Source: Anaerotignum sp. MB30-C6 (GTDB taxonomy: Bacteria; Bacillota; Clostridia; Lachnospirales; Anaerotignaceae). From it: 64,000 nt of DNA. Every line of letters begins with the position of its first letter. The stretch's first letter is position 1. The stretch spans positions 1,798,001-1,862,000 of the forward strand of contig NZ_CP133078.1 of the NCBI RefSeq assembly GCF_030908465.1, read 5' to 3'. Positions 32,398 through 40,975 of the stretch are shown in pieces. The notes below the pieces were generated by a model. It was not told the origin of the DNA. It saw nothing but the letters and a program-made list of their open reading frames with translations, and did no database searches. Position numbers and translations under genes: made by a program.

Positions 32398-32428
32398 ACC
32401 CTAACACCTGACACCGTGTCAGAGTCAA
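32398..32428 (-). promoter_or_regulatory. MerR-type promoter with operator in a 19-bp spacer
   Basis: Minus strand TTGACT (32423-32428), 19-bp spacer, TAGGGT (32398-32403). The spacer carries the palindrome CTGACAC-n-GTGTCAG (32408-32422). An over-long spacer with a central palindrome is the hallmark of promoters untwisted by MerR activators. It lies 23 bp before the transglutaminase start. Confidence 0.75.
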
Positions 32429-32737
32429 GTGGTTTTTTTTATTTGTGGTAATTTTCTAATTTCACTTTTCATCCCCCAGCCCAATGGCCTTCCCACTGGC
32501 TTAAGTGATTAAATTGTTATAAAACCACAAAAATAAGGAATGGATATATTACTTTCCCAATATGTGAAAAGAAAACTAATGATAGGATGGAAGAAAGTCG
32601 GTAAGATTTATCCCGAGAATTGGTTTTTGCTGGAACAATAGTGAAGTGTACATAAAGCCTTTTTACTGACACCACTCTTTTATTGCCCATGACGAAATGT
32701 TTAAAGTTACTACTTCACTTTCTATTGAAAAACATCA

Positions 32738-32780
32738 ATAAAAATAGCCCTTTGCTCAAGTAAATGAAACAAAAGGCTAT
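32738..32780 (-). terminator. Intrinsic terminator of the metallo-beta-lactamase-fold gene
   Basis: Minus strand ATAGCCTTTTG pairs with CAAAGGGCTAT (11 bp with one G-U), followed by TTTTATT. The flanking regions 32429-32737 and 32781-32950 contain no supported gene. Confidence 0.75.
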
Positions 32781-32950
32781 ACGAAACGATTCTATTATAA
32801 GTAATACGGTTTCTATGAAAAACTATATACTTATAACATGGATTGATTACTCAAAATTTGGATTCAAGACACCTTTCATCTATGTGTCCCTTTCAAGCAA
32901 TCCCCTATAATGAATTCCTGCCTAGAAATTAAGTTATCATGATTTTTAGA

Positions 32951-33712
32951 TTAAAGCCATACAGCCCAATCGCCGTAATCAAAGGTGCCGCTACCATGGT
33001 GTAACTTGCCCTCCCCTTTCAACTGGCGAAAAGCATCACGCATACGGCTTAGAATTTCCGGGTGAATATCCAAACTGTGGTGAGCTGGAAATACTCTTTT
33101 TACAGGAAGTTCCGCAATCGTCTCAAGGGATGTAAGATACGCTTGTGGGTCTGTGGAGGGATAGTAGGAAAACAAGGTGTCTTTGTAAACAAGATCTCCA
33201 GTATACAAATACCCAAGCTGAGGTTCCCAAAAACACAGATGTCCAGGGGAGTGTCCCGGTGTATGTAGTACAGTGACCACACGTCCGCCTAAGTCTATTT
33301 CATCACCGTTTTGCAGTGTCCTTGTAGGTGTTCCCTGAAAGAATTCATAAGAACTCACATCATAACCCTCTGGTAGATCGCATCGATCGATTACCATATC
33401 TCGGATCACATCTATCGTCAGGGGAAACTCTCCCAGCAACCAGTTTAACTCTGCCTCATGGGCATAAAAATCAGGATAATACTTATGTCCACCCATATGA
33501 TCCCAGTGAATGTGTGTTGCCACAACAGCTACGGGTTTCGATGTCAGTTTTTGCACTTCTTCAGAAATATTAGAAATACCCAAGCCTGTGTCAATGAGTA
33601 AACATCGTTCCTGACCTTCAAGCAGGTAGCAGTGGGTTTCTTCCCAATGGCGATACTCACTGATAATATGAGTATCAGCATCAATGTGATCGACAGTAAA
33701 CCATTTTTTCAT
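32951..33712 (-). CDS. Metallo-beta-lactamase-fold hydrolase
   Basis: A 253-residue binuclear-metal hydrolase. Metal ligands are in THIHWDHMGGH (HxHxDH), HTPGHSPGH, TGDLVY and PAHHS, in the order of the glyoxalase II/lactonase-like branch. No signal peptide is present. AAAGGAGAATTCAA precedes ATG 33712. It is monocistronic, with its own terminator. The substrate cannot be read from the sequence; a thioester or lactone hydrolase is typical of the family. The 33713-34099 gap shows no gene. Confidence 0.9.
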   Translation of the reverse strand: MKKWFTVDHIDADTHIISEYRHWEETHCYLLEGQERCLLIDTGLGISNISEEVQKLTSKPVAVVATHIHWDHMGGHKYYPDFYAHEAELNWLLGEFPLTIDVIRDMVIDRCDLPEGYDVSSYEFFQGTPTRTLQNGDEIDLGGRVVTVLHTPGHSPGHLCFWEPQLGYLYTGDLVYKDTLFSYYPSTDPQAYLTSLETIAELPVKRVFPAHHSLDIHPEILSRMRDAFRQLKGEGKLHHGSGTFDYGDWAVWL

Positions 33713-34099
33713 TTGAATTCTCCTTTCGCTCTGTGAACCAATTCTTTTGAGTTTTCTTTACTTTACTATACTATCTCCAAGTGATTGAATCCTTTTAAAT
33801 TGCATCCCCTTCGAAACTGCGGTCGGATATTCTCTTAGATTCCTAAATTCCTCTAAGGTAATCTTTGCTAAAATATCCACTTTAGATATTCCTTTATCAT
33901 CAAATCTCTAACTCTCCAACTAGCTAAATATTCTTGCCTTTTCAGCAATAAAGAAAGATGTAATACATAGCCTTTTTCTTTCCTTGGTGGAGGACACATC
34001 CCCAGTCAGTGAACTTTACACATGAAGATAATAATTTAGTAATATTATAAATATCTTAAAAGGAGTATAGAAACAAAAAAAGGTTTACCGGAAAATGTG

Positions 34100-34522
34100 T
34101 CACTCAATATTAAAATCCTGTGAGCTGAAGTTCGTGTAGTACCTTCCACTTTTGGAAATAAATTTTAAAACACAATAATCAGGATCCGCCACTCCTTTCG
34201 AATAGTACATAGTATCACCATCTTGCCAAATCATTTTTTTGCTCTCTTCGTCCTCCAAAACTTCCATGGTTCCCTTTAACATGACTCCACGAAAAGATTC
34301 ATTATCACAAAAATAAATACACGCCTTTGCGTTGGTACGGAATTGAGCCACACGCATGGAAGAAGTATTCGTTGTAAAATAAAACACCTTGATACCCTCT
34401 CGCTTTCTTGGTGGCAGCATTGCTTTTGTATTTGGATAATTGTCTTGATCAACGGAGCTGATAAAGGAAACACTTTGCTTCTCAATCAGTTTTCCTATGG
34501 TTTCTTCTGCATTTCTTAACAT
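34100..34522 (-). CDS. Pyridoxamine 5'-phosphate oxidase-fold flavin protein
   Basis: A 140-residue split-barrel flavin-binding protein. VSFISSVDQDNYPNTKAM, VFYFTTNTSSMRVAQ and ACIYFCDN are characteristic of the PNPOx-like general-stress subfamily, which binds FMN or F420. GGGAGGTAATTAT precedes ATG 34522. It is encoded 89 bp downstream of an HxlR regulator on the same strand, so it is probably the regulated target. True pyridoxine phosphate synthesis is unlikely for this short form. Confidence 0.82.
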   Translation of the reverse strand: MLRNAEETIGKLIEKQSVSFISSVDQDNYPNTKAMLPPRKREGIKVFYFTTNTSSMRVAQFRTNAKACIYFCDNESFRGVMLKGTMEVLEDEESKKMIWQDGDTMYYSKGVADPDYCVLKFISKSGRYYTNFSSQDFNIE

Positions 34523-34611
34523 ATAATTACCTCCCATAAACATAGAATTATTTTATTATCATAATCCATGAAGACCCCACAGTAAACTACCCACTTTTTT
34601 GTGGGTATAAG

Positions 34612-34971
34612 CTAATCAAGAAAGCCTTTGGCCTTTAAAGTATCTTCCATGCCATTTTCTTTCATAAGTTCTATTCCTACACTTTGCATAATCGCAACTG
34701 CTTCTAGAAGCTTTACACCTTGGTTGGTCAAAGAATATTCTACTTTTAGCGGATATCCTTCAAAGGATTTTTTATCTACCAAGTGATAATCACAGAGTTG
34801 GCCAAGTTGCTCCAGCAGCATTTTCTGGTTGATACCTTTAATTTCTTGTTCAAGCTGAGCTAATGACTTCACACCTTTGCCCAGTTGCCACAGAATAATC
34901 GGTTTCCATTTTCCTTTTGTAATATCATGGGTGAGTTCCAAAGGGCATGTATACTCTTCTCGCATTTTCAT
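34612..34971 (-). CDS. HxlR-family winged-helix regulator
   Basis: A 119-residue HxlR regulator. CPLELTHDITKGKWKPIILWQLGKG is the family N-terminal pattern; Cys and the winged helix (LLEQLGQLCDYHLVDKK) are intact. HxlR proteins often sense electrophiles or redox state and control nearby flavin enzymes, which fits the PNPOx-fold gene downstream. AGGTG precedes ATG 34971; the ATG at 35007 has no site. The HTH makes the regulator call firm, while the signal is inferred. Confidence 0.85.
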   Translation of the reverse strand: MKMREEYTCPLELTHDITKGKWKPIILWQLGKGVKSLAQLEQEIKGINQKMLLEQLGQLCDYHLVDKKSFEGYPLKVEYSLTNQGVKLLEAVAIMQSVGIELMKENGMEDTLKAKGFLD

Positions 34972-35282
34972 TTTATCATCACCTACATGTAATATTTTTA
35001 CTACCATTAAGACAACTCTTTGACGTCATAGAGGACATTATTGACCTTACCCCTCCTATTTATTGGAAGGTTTTTCTATTATTATAAATTTTTTCGATTT
35101 GAATAGCAAGGTGGTTCTTAAAATAAAGACTAAAAATATTCAGAAGAACCTCTCCTTTCTCGCCATAGATAAAAGCAATAGGCTACGTTCTCACAAAAAT
35201 GCACAGATTCAATTTGAAGGTGCATTCACGCTGATCGGATGCCGTTCACTTAAATCTTCTCTTATACTCTAAACTCATCATT

Positions 35283-35305
35283 AAAAAACCGCCCTAACTG
35301 GGCGA
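35283..35305 (-). terminator. Second terminator downstream of hydF
   Basis: Minus strand CGCCC-agtta-GGGCG followed by GTTTTTT. Together with 35321-35356 it gives two tandem terminators about 140-200 bp after hydF. Confidence 0.7.
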
Positions 35306-35320
35306 ATTCCTTCTCACCGT

Positions 35321-35356
35321 AAAAAACGGAGCATCTCTATAAGATACTCCGTTTTA
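35321..35356. terminator. First terminator downstream of hydF
   Basis: Hairpin AAAACGGAG...CTCCGTTTT, with T runs on both strands. The 140 bp between this and hydF show no gene. Confidence 0.75.
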
Positions 35357-35495
35357 AGATAGACTTCCAGCCCCCATTTCAACATAAATTATGAATGGCT
35401 TATACAGCTTTAACATTGATTAAGTTGTTTTAAAGCTCTTGTTTTGCATCCCAAAACAGAATTTCTGCAATGGCTAAGGGTACACTGCCTTTATA

Positions 35496-36683
35496 TTACT
35501 TCTCTATCTTATCTAAAATTCCATTCATGTGAGCGATTGCAATGCCATAATTGGTAATGGGGATATGCTGCGCCTTTGCCTGTTCTATACGGGAGAGTAC
35601 ATGCTTGCGGTTAAACATACAACTTCCGCAGTGAATGATAAGGGTGTAAGGTGTTAGATTCTCGGGAAAGTCATTTCCAGATACAACTTCGACTGTGATG
35701 TCAGGATGAATTTTTTTATGTATCATTGCAGGCAGCTTGACTCTACCGATATCCCCGTCCAAAGGATTGTGGCTGCAGGCCTCAGCTATCAGCACCTTAT
35801 CTCCCGCTTTTAATGAATCTAACCAATAAGCCCCTTGGGTAAATGCATCAATATCCCCCTTGTAACGAGAAAAAAGGACGGAGAATGAAGTAAGTCTACT
35901 CTCTTTGGGCTTGATAGCATAAACCTCAGGAAACACCTGTGAATCGGTGATGATTAATTGGGGTGGCGCCTTTAGTTTTTCTAATGTAGTAGACACTTTA
36001 TCCGCCGTTACAGATAAAACGATGCATTTATTATCTAAAAGATCCCTTATGGTCTGTACTTGGGGAAGAATCAGCCTACCCTTTGGTGCCTGTATATCTT
36101 GAGGCATGACCAAAAGCACCACATCCCCATCCTTTACCAAATGTGCACAAATAGACGGCTCAATAAAAGATCCTGCTATTTCCCCGATTGCCTCACGAAT
36201 TTTATCTAGGTTGATTTGTTCCTTGGCACTCACTTGAATAGGATTCAGAGAGGTTTCTTTCTTGATTTTTGTAGAAAGGGAATCTACATCAAGGATGACA
36301 TCAACTTTGTTAATGATTGGGATGATAGGGATATTTTTTTCTTGCAGCAAATTAATCCATTTCTTTTCCTGTAAAATATCTTCATTGGTGAGTAAAACCA
36401 AAGCAATGTCCGTCTTGTCTAATACCTTTTTCGTGGCCTCCACCCGATGTGCCCCCAGAAGGCTTTCATCGTCAAATCCAGCAGTATCGATAATGACACA
36501 TGGCCCAATGGGATGTAGCTCAATTGCCTTGTATACTGGGTCAGTGGTAGTGCCTTTATATTCAGAAACAAGAGCAACTTTCTGCCCAGTCAATGCATTC
36601 ATGATGGAAGACTTCCCTGAATTGGTACGTCCGAAAAGTCCGATATGAATTCGATTCCCTCTGGGGCTTTCATTAAGGTTCAA
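35496..36683 (-). CDS. hydF: [FeFe]-hydrogenase maturation GTPase HydF
   Basis: HydF is the scaffold and carrier that assembles the di-iron subcluster made by HydE and HydG. The ~395-residue protein has the N-terminal ESPRGNRIHIGLFGRTNSGKSS P-loop, switch GTTTDPV, DTAGFDD (G3) and NKVD (G4). The C-terminal cluster ligands are the CSH in EACSHNP and HCGSC. I start at TTG 36683: family members begin just before N-E-S/T-P-R, and AAAGGAGG lies 12 nt upstream. A longer frame reaches 36737 but reads through that ribosome-binding site. Last gene of the hydE-hydG-hydF operon. Confidence 0.94.
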   Translation of the reverse strand: MNLNESPRGNRIHIGLFGRTNSGKSSIMNALTGQKVALVSEYKGTTTDPVYKAIELHPIGPCVIIDTAGFDDESLLGAHRVEATKKVLDKTDIALVLLTNEDILQEKKWINLLQEKNIPIIPIINKVDVILDVDSLSTKIKKETSLNPIQVSAKEQINLDKIREAIGEIAGSFIEPSICAHLVKDGDVVLLVMPQDIQAPKGRLILPQVQTIRDLLDNKCIVLSVTADKVSTTLEKLKAPPQLIITDSQVFPEVYAIKPKESRLTSFSVLFSRYKGDIDAFTQGAYWLDSLKAGDKVLIAEACSHNPLDGDIGRVKLPAMIHKKIHPDITVEVVSGNDFPENLTPYTLIIHCGSCMFNRKHVLSRIEQAKAQHIPITNYGIAIAHMNGILDKIEK

Positions 36684-36748
36684 TGTGTATCTTAACCTCC
36701 TTTGTAGTAGAAAACCATTGGTTGTATTGTTACACAAAATTATTTATA

Positions 36749-36807
36749 TTTAGATGGGCATTAGAAAACCCTTTATGCTCAAAATCAGGGAAGTACCTCC
36801 ATCTAAA
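36749..36807. repeat. Inverted repeat in the hydG-hydF gap
   Basis: Arms TTTAGATGG (36749-36757) and CCATCTAAA (36799-36807) are perfectly complementary. No T run follows on the minus strand, so it is more likely an mRNA stability or processing hairpin than a terminator. Confidence 0.45.
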
Positions 36808-36828
36808 AAGGGGGCGAACTCCCTAATC

Positions 36829-38247
36829 TTAAAATCGGAAATCTCTTTTCCCGTTCTCCAATTGATCAATATAATCCTCTGCCAAGGATTTCACCTTTTC
36901 GTTAGATATATGTGCCAGTTCATCTGCAATAACCATTTCCCCCTTTTCGCAGGTATCCACGGAGGCATAATCCAGCAAATATTCTTTTAGCGTCATCAAG
37001 GAGTTTGGTTGACACACATTTACAATTTGGCCAGACTTGGCTAACCTCATAAAACGATCACCCGTACGTCCCTCTCGATAACAGGCAGTACAAAAGCTTG
37101 GTACATACCCCAGTTCCAACAGCCAATTTACAATTTCATCAAGAGTCCTATTGTCATCCACTTCGAATTGGGCAGAGTTTTCATTGGCAGTTTCTTTGTG
37201 GTCATATCCACCCACACTGGTGGAGGAACCACCGCTAATTTGTGAAACACCAATTTCCAATACTTCTTTTCGAGATTTTTTAGATTCTCTGGTGGAAATA
37301 ATGATTCCTGTATAGGGTGCAAAAATCCTTACAAGGGCAACAATCTTTTTAAACAGACTATCCACGATAGCATCGGGGAATTCATTTACATCGATATCAT
37401 CGGCAGGGCGAATTCTCGGAATACTAATGGTATGTGGCCCTACGCCAAACTTTGCCTCCAAGTGTTCTGCGTGCATCAGCAAACCAACGAAGTCATAGCG
37501 GTATTTGTAAAGTCCGAACAATACGCCAATACCCACATCATCAATCCCTGCTTCCATAGCTCGATCCATGGCTTCTGTATGATAAGCATAATTGTGCTTA
37601 GGTCCCGTGGGATGAAATTCTTCGTAAGTTTTTTTATGATAAGTTTCCTGAAAGAGAATATATGTACCAATGCCTGCATCTCTAAGCTTTTTATAATTCT
37701 CCACGGTAGTAGCGGCAATGTTTACATTCACACGGCGGATCGCCCCATTTTTGTGGTGAATGCCATAAATGGTTTTGATGCTTTCTAAAACATACTCAAT
37801 GGGACACTTCTGTGGATCTTCCCCTGTTTCCAAGGCTAACCTTTTATGCCCCATATCCTGAAGTGCCCTAACCTCTTTCACAATTTCCTCCTGGGAAAGC
37901 TGTTTTCTGCAGATGGTTGTATTTTTTTGGTGATAAGGACAGTATACACAGCCATTGACGCAGTAATTGGATAGATAAAGGGGTGCAAAAAGCACAATCC
38001 TTCTTCCATAAATTCGCTCCTTGATTTTCTTTGCAAGGGCATATATCCTTTCCAAGACACGAGGATCATCGCATTCCAACAATACTGCCGCTTCTCTATG
38101 CTCCAAGCCATTCATTTTAGAAGCCTTTTCTAGAATTTTTTCTATCAGTTCAACATTATTTTTATTTTCCTTTGCATATTCAATGGTATTCAATATTTCT
38201 TGATCGTTGATAAATTCTTCTGCTACCGCAGACTTAGGGTTATACAT
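36829..38247 (-). CDS. hydG: [FeFe]-hydrogenase maturase HydG (radical SAM tyrosine lyase)
   Basis: HydG cleaves tyrosine to supply CO and CN for the H-cluster, forming an Fe(CO)2(CN)-cysteine synthon. The 472-residue protein has the radical-SAM motif Cys96-x3-Cys100-x2-Cys103 (YCVNGCVYC), GED and GVGPHTISIPR regions. The C-terminal second-cluster site CTACYREGRTGDRFM distinguishes HydG from ThiH. It follows hydE by 20 nt and precedes hydF. No [FeFe] hydrogenase structural gene lies in the window. Confidence 0.96.
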   Translation of the reverse strand: MYNPKSAVAEEFINDQEILNTIEYAKENKNNVELIEKILEKASKMNGLEHREAAVLLECDDPRVLERIYALAKKIKERIYGRRIVLFAPLYLSNYCVNGCVYCPYHQKNTTICRKQLSQEEIVKEVRALQDMGHKRLALETGEDPQKCPIEYVLESIKTIYGIHHKNGAIRRVNVNIAATTVENYKKLRDAGIGTYILFQETYHKKTYEEFHPTGPKHNYAYHTEAMDRAMEAGIDDVGIGVLFGLYKYRYDFVGLLMHAEHLEAKFGVGPHTISIPRIRPADDIDVNEFPDAIVDSLFKKIVALVRIFAPYTGIIISTRESKKSRKEVLEIGVSQISGGSSTSVGGYDHKETANENSAQFEVDDNRTLDEIVNWLLELGYVPSFCTACYREGRTGDRFMRLAKSGQIVNVCQPNSLMTLKEYLLDYASVDTCEKGEMVIADELAHISNEKVKSLAEDYIDQLENGKRDFRF

Positions 38248-38267
38248 GTTACATTTCCTTTCTGTTT

Positions 38268-39272
38268 TTATACTGGAACCCTCCCTAGGCTTTTAATCTG
38301 TTTTTCAAGAATTTTTCTCTCTTCCAAGATATCATTAACCTTTATTTCTGAGGGATATATGTTATAGTGTTCTTCGTATTTTTGAGGGGTCACCTTCCGC
38401 ATAATAATATTGGCACCACAGGAAAAAATATGGTCTTTTTCCGATGCATTGATGACACCCAAGGAGGTAGTGGCAGGCAGATTTGCTTTTGGCAACAAAA
38501 GCCTGGTTAGTGCTACCGCTCTTTTTGTCAGCTCTGTGCTTCCGTTTGGCATACTACCCAATGTTGTATCAGGGTGAGAGATGAAAGGGCCAATCCCCGC
38601 CATATCTATAGGGATGCTGTGCAGAGTCAGAATGTCCTTGGCAATGGTAAAGAGCGTTTGTCCTGGAAGGCCAATCATAAAGCCGCTTCCCGTTTCATAG
38701 CCAAGGGTTTTTATTGTTTTTAACGCATGTAATCTTTCTTCCAATGAACCACAGGGATGTAAAGATGCATAAATATCCTCATCGGCGGTTTCATGCTTTA
38801 GCAGATAACGATCTGCCCCGCATTCACGCAAATAAGCGAAACTTTCATCTTTCAGCTCACCGCAACTTAGAGTAATAGCCATCTCCGTTTGAGCCTTTAT
38901 TTTTTTTACAATATCACCCAATATTTCTGCCGTATACCAAGAATCCTCCCCAGACTGTAGGACGATGGTTTTGTAACCTGCATCCCAAGCTCTTACAGAA
39001 ACCTGCACAATTTCATGGGGCATCATACGGTAACGAAAGACTTTTTTGTTTTCAGCATTCAAGCCGCAGTATCTGCAACGCCTTTTGCAATAGTTAGAAA
39101 ACTCCAGTATTGCTCGTACATTAATGATGTCACCATGATTTTCGAATCGAACCCTATCAGCCAGAGCATAAATCTCAGAAAAATCATCCTGGGACAGAAG
39201 GTATACAAGTTCTTCCTGAGAAGGCAAAATACCCGATTGTATTCTAGTCAAAAGTTTATTCATTATCTCCAT
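38268..39272 (-). CDS. hydE: [FeFe]-hydrogenase maturase HydE (radical SAM)
   Basis: HydE, 334 residues, is the radical SAM enzyme that processes the HydG product toward the azadithiolate-bridged di-iron unit. The motif is Cys62-x3-Cys66-x2-Cys69 (YCKRRCRYCG), followed by VLQSGED, KHETADE and GSGFMIGLPGQ. It overlaps the preceding TM1266-family gene; the start may be ATG 39272 or ATG 39263, the latter overlapping the upstream stop. Distinguished from BioB and PylB by its context and the N-terminal pattern. Confidence 0.95.
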   Translation of the reverse strand: MEIMNKLLTRIQSGILPSQEELVYLLSQDDFSEIYALADRVRFENHGDIINVRAILEFSNYCKRRCRYCGLNAENKKVFRYRMMPHEIVQVSVRAWDAGYKTIVLQSGEDSWYTAEILGDIVKKIKAQTEMAITLSCGELKDESFAYLRECGADRYLLKHETADEDIYASLHPCGSLEERLHALKTIKTLGYETGSGFMIGLPGQTLFTIAKDILTLHSIPIDMAGIGPFISHPDTTLGSMPNGSTELTKRAVALTRLLLPKANLPATTSLGVINASEKDHIFSCGANIIMRKVTPQKYEEHYNIYPSEIKVNDILEERKILEKQIKSLGRVPV

Positions 39273-39516
39273 TCACCTTTGCGTACATTGTTTTTACATT
39301 AATACCCCGAATCATTCCCAATTTACCAGAGAGGGTGTTGATGGTATTGTTGTCAGCGTCTACAATGATGCTGATAACACCAATTTTCCTGCTCTTATAA
39401 GGAAGGCCCATCCTTCCGATTATGGCTTCGTTATACGTATGAAGTACCTCATTTACATCTTTAGCGGCTTCGTTGTTTTCCACAATAATACCAATGATAG
39501 CGATTCTGTTTTCCAT
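39256..39516 (-). CDS. TM1266-family 'iron-only hydrogenase system regulator'
   Basis: An 86-residue ACT-like/CopG-type ferredoxin-fold protein. RIAIIGIIVEN, YNEAIIGRMGLPY and GVISIIVDADNNTINTLSGKLG match the TM1266 (TIGR03959) family, which is regularly linked to hydEFG genes. AAAGGAGG precedes ATG 39516. It is the first gene of the maturation operon and lies directly after the leader terminator (39537-39583). A regulatory role is the family name, not a demonstrated activity. Confidence 0.9.
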   Translation of the reverse strand: MENRIAIIGIIVENNEAAKDVNEVLHTYNEAIIGRMGLPYKSRKIGVISIIVDADNNTINTLSGKLGMIRGINVKTMYAKVNGDNE

Positions 39517-39707
39517 AATAATCCTCCTTTAAACATAAAAAAACCCTGCCTGCAAAATAACAATCATCATCATGCAGGTAGGGCAAAAAGAAACTGAGTT
39601 TGTATGATGATACCGCCTTATTCCAAGGAAACACCTATAGAATTCAGCACGATACGTATGGTTTATCTTTCCGCTTGAGAATCCTCTCACAGTTAGATAT
39701 ATTATCT
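39517..39707 (-). promoter_or_regulatory. ~190-nt structured leader, putative attenuator or riboswitch
   Basis: From the predicted start near 39707 to the TM1266 ATG there is a 190-nt untranslated leader ending in an intrinsic terminator. TATCATCAT (39604-39612) can pair with ATGATGATG in the terminator loop region (39563-39573), a possible antiterminator. I do not recognise a known riboswitch class; a GGCGGTATC stretch only loosely recalls the T-box motif. Confidence 0.55.
39537..39583 (-). terminator. Leader terminator in front of the TM1266-hydE-hydG-hydF operon
   Basis: Minus strand CCCTACCTGCA pairs with TGCAGGCAGGG (10 of 11), followed by seven T (39537-39543). It ends about 20 nt before the TM1266 start, so read-through must be controlled for the operon to be expressed. 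Confidence 0.85.
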
Positions 39708-39713
39708 AAAATC

Positions 39714-39742
39714 ACTATACTATATTTTCAATGAATTAGCAA
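39714..39742 (-). promoter_or_regulatory. Promoter of the hydE operon
   Basis: Minus strand TTGCTA (39737-39742), 17-bp spacer, TATAGT (39714-39719). A TTAGCTAA palindrome (39752-39759) lies just upstream, similar to half-sites of the operators at 15991 and 25811. Confidence 0.55.
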
Positions 39743-39865
39743 ACAAAATAATTAGCTAACTAAATAATTTTTACAAAATAAAGATATCTTGAATCCAATT
39801 CTCGCCGTTCATAAAAACTTTAAAAATCGAATACAAGCGTTCCTACAATAATTCAACTTTTTTAT

Positions 39866-40078
39866 CTAGCTTTCAATCACTTCATATCCCATTTCCTGTA
39901 AGCGTTTGGCTATTTCTTCTTTCGTAACAATATTCTCATCATACTCACAAAAAATCTGCCCGTTCACACAATTTGCTTCACAGGATAATACACCATCCAA
40001 ATATAATGTAGCTGTCTTAATTCTTTTCTCACAAGTAAAACAAGACATACCTTGGCTCTGAAATACCACTTCTTTCAT
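39866..40078 (-). CDS. Heavy-metal-associated (HMA) domain protein
   Basis: A 70-residue CopZ-like protein. The metal-binding loop is GMSCFTCE, the CxxC of HMA domains, and LQEMGYEV is the conserved C-terminal strand. Additional cysteines (SCEANCVNG) are unusual and may widen metal or redox chemistry. GGAGGGAATCTT precedes ATG 40078. It is stand-alone and could traffic copper or another soft metal; no ATPase partner is nearby. Confidence 0.82.
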   Translation of the reverse strand: MKEVVFQSQGMSCFTCEKRIKTATLYLDGVLSCEANCVNGQIFCEYDENIVTKEEIAKRLQEMGYEVIES

Positions 40079-40492
40079 AAGATTCCCTCCAACTCTTTTT
40101 TTTCCCATTCAAGCATAACAATGAGCTGAAATACAAACTCCCCATCCTCAACTACAATTTGTTATACAAGTAATATACATACTGTCGTAAGGCACATAAA
40201 AGGGATAACACAACAATCTTCAATGAAAATGCTCCACTTATTCTTTTTAGTATAACCAAAATAATTGTAGATGTATGGAACAAAGTCACACAGATGAATC
40301 CTTGATCGGTTATGAATACCTTGTTTCTATACTCCCAACCCACTCTCTTCCCTCATCTCCTTGTCTCTACCTAACCAGTATTCTCTGTGTATGACCTCTT
40401 AAATACATGAGATTGCTTATTTATCGTCAAATGCAAAATAACCCAAAACTTGTATCTTAAGAATAGCAAAATCATGTTATGAAATAAACCAT

Positions 40493-40521
40493 TTGCCATC
40501 CTATTTACCCTGTTGTATAAT
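40493..40521 (+). promoter_or_regulatory. Promoter of the Rrf2 gene
   Basis: TTGCCA (40493-40498), 17-bp spacer, TATAAT (40516-40521), 25 bp before the start codon. It is close to consensus. The 40110-40490 gap upstream shows only a weak 63-codon frame that I do not support. Confidence 0.8.
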
Positions 40522-40546
40522 AGGTTTATGTATGGAGGGATTTATT

Positions 40547-40975
40547 ATGATGATTTCAACAAAAGGAAGATACGCATTGCGGGTAATGATAGACTTAGCA
40601 GAACACCCGGGAGATTATGTCCCTTTGAAAGAAATTGCGAGGCGACAGGACATCTCTGAAAAATATCTAGAAATTATTTTAAAATCATTGGTTCGTGAGA
40701 AGTTTTTAATTGGACAAAGAGGAAAAGGTGGTGGATACCGTCTGAGTAGAACGCCTGATGCATATACCGTGGGTAGTATTTTACGCCTGACAGAAGGCAG
40801 TCTTGCACCAGTTGCTTGTCTTGAAGAGAGTGCCGAACAGTGCCTTCGTACCCATCATTGCCCTACGTTATCCATGTGGCAAGGTCTGGATAAACTGATT
40901 GGTGAATATTTGGATGGAATTACCATTGCAGACTTAATGGCAACCTATCGACCTGGTGATGACTATGTCATCTGA
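40547..40975 (+). CDS. Rrf2-family transcriptional regulator
   Basis: A 142-residue Rrf2 regulator beginning MMISTKGRYALRVMIDLAEH. The HTH and wing (KEIARRQDISEKYLEIILKSL, GKGGGYRLSR) are standard. Three cysteines (ACLEESAEQCLRTHHC) form the IscR-type [2Fe2S] ligand set, so it may sense iron-sulfur status. GGAGGG lies 7 nt before ATG 40547. Being next to hydrogenase maturation genes that consume Fe-S clusters is suggestive, but no target is proven; a CymR-like role is the alternative. Confidence 0.88.
   Translation: MMISTKGRYALRVMIDLAEHPGDYVPLKEIARRQDISEKYLEIILKSLVREKFLIGQRGKGGGYRLSRTPDAYTVGSILRLTEGSLAPVACLEESAEQCLRTHHCPTLSMWQGLDKLIGEYLDGITIADLMATYRPGDDYVI

Noticed and set aside
35063..35272. 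69-codon frame on the plus strand
   Set aside because: TTG start without ribosome-binding site, composition unlike the neighbours, located between a regulator and a terminator pair.
39604..39625. T-box-like GGCGGTATC stretch in the hydE leader
   Set aside because: The T-box core needs a UGGN bulge and a specifier stem; here the core reads CGG and no stem I is clear.
40152..40343. 63-codon hydrophobic frame on the minus strand
   Set aside because: No ribosome-binding site, no recognisable family, in an AT-rich divergent region.
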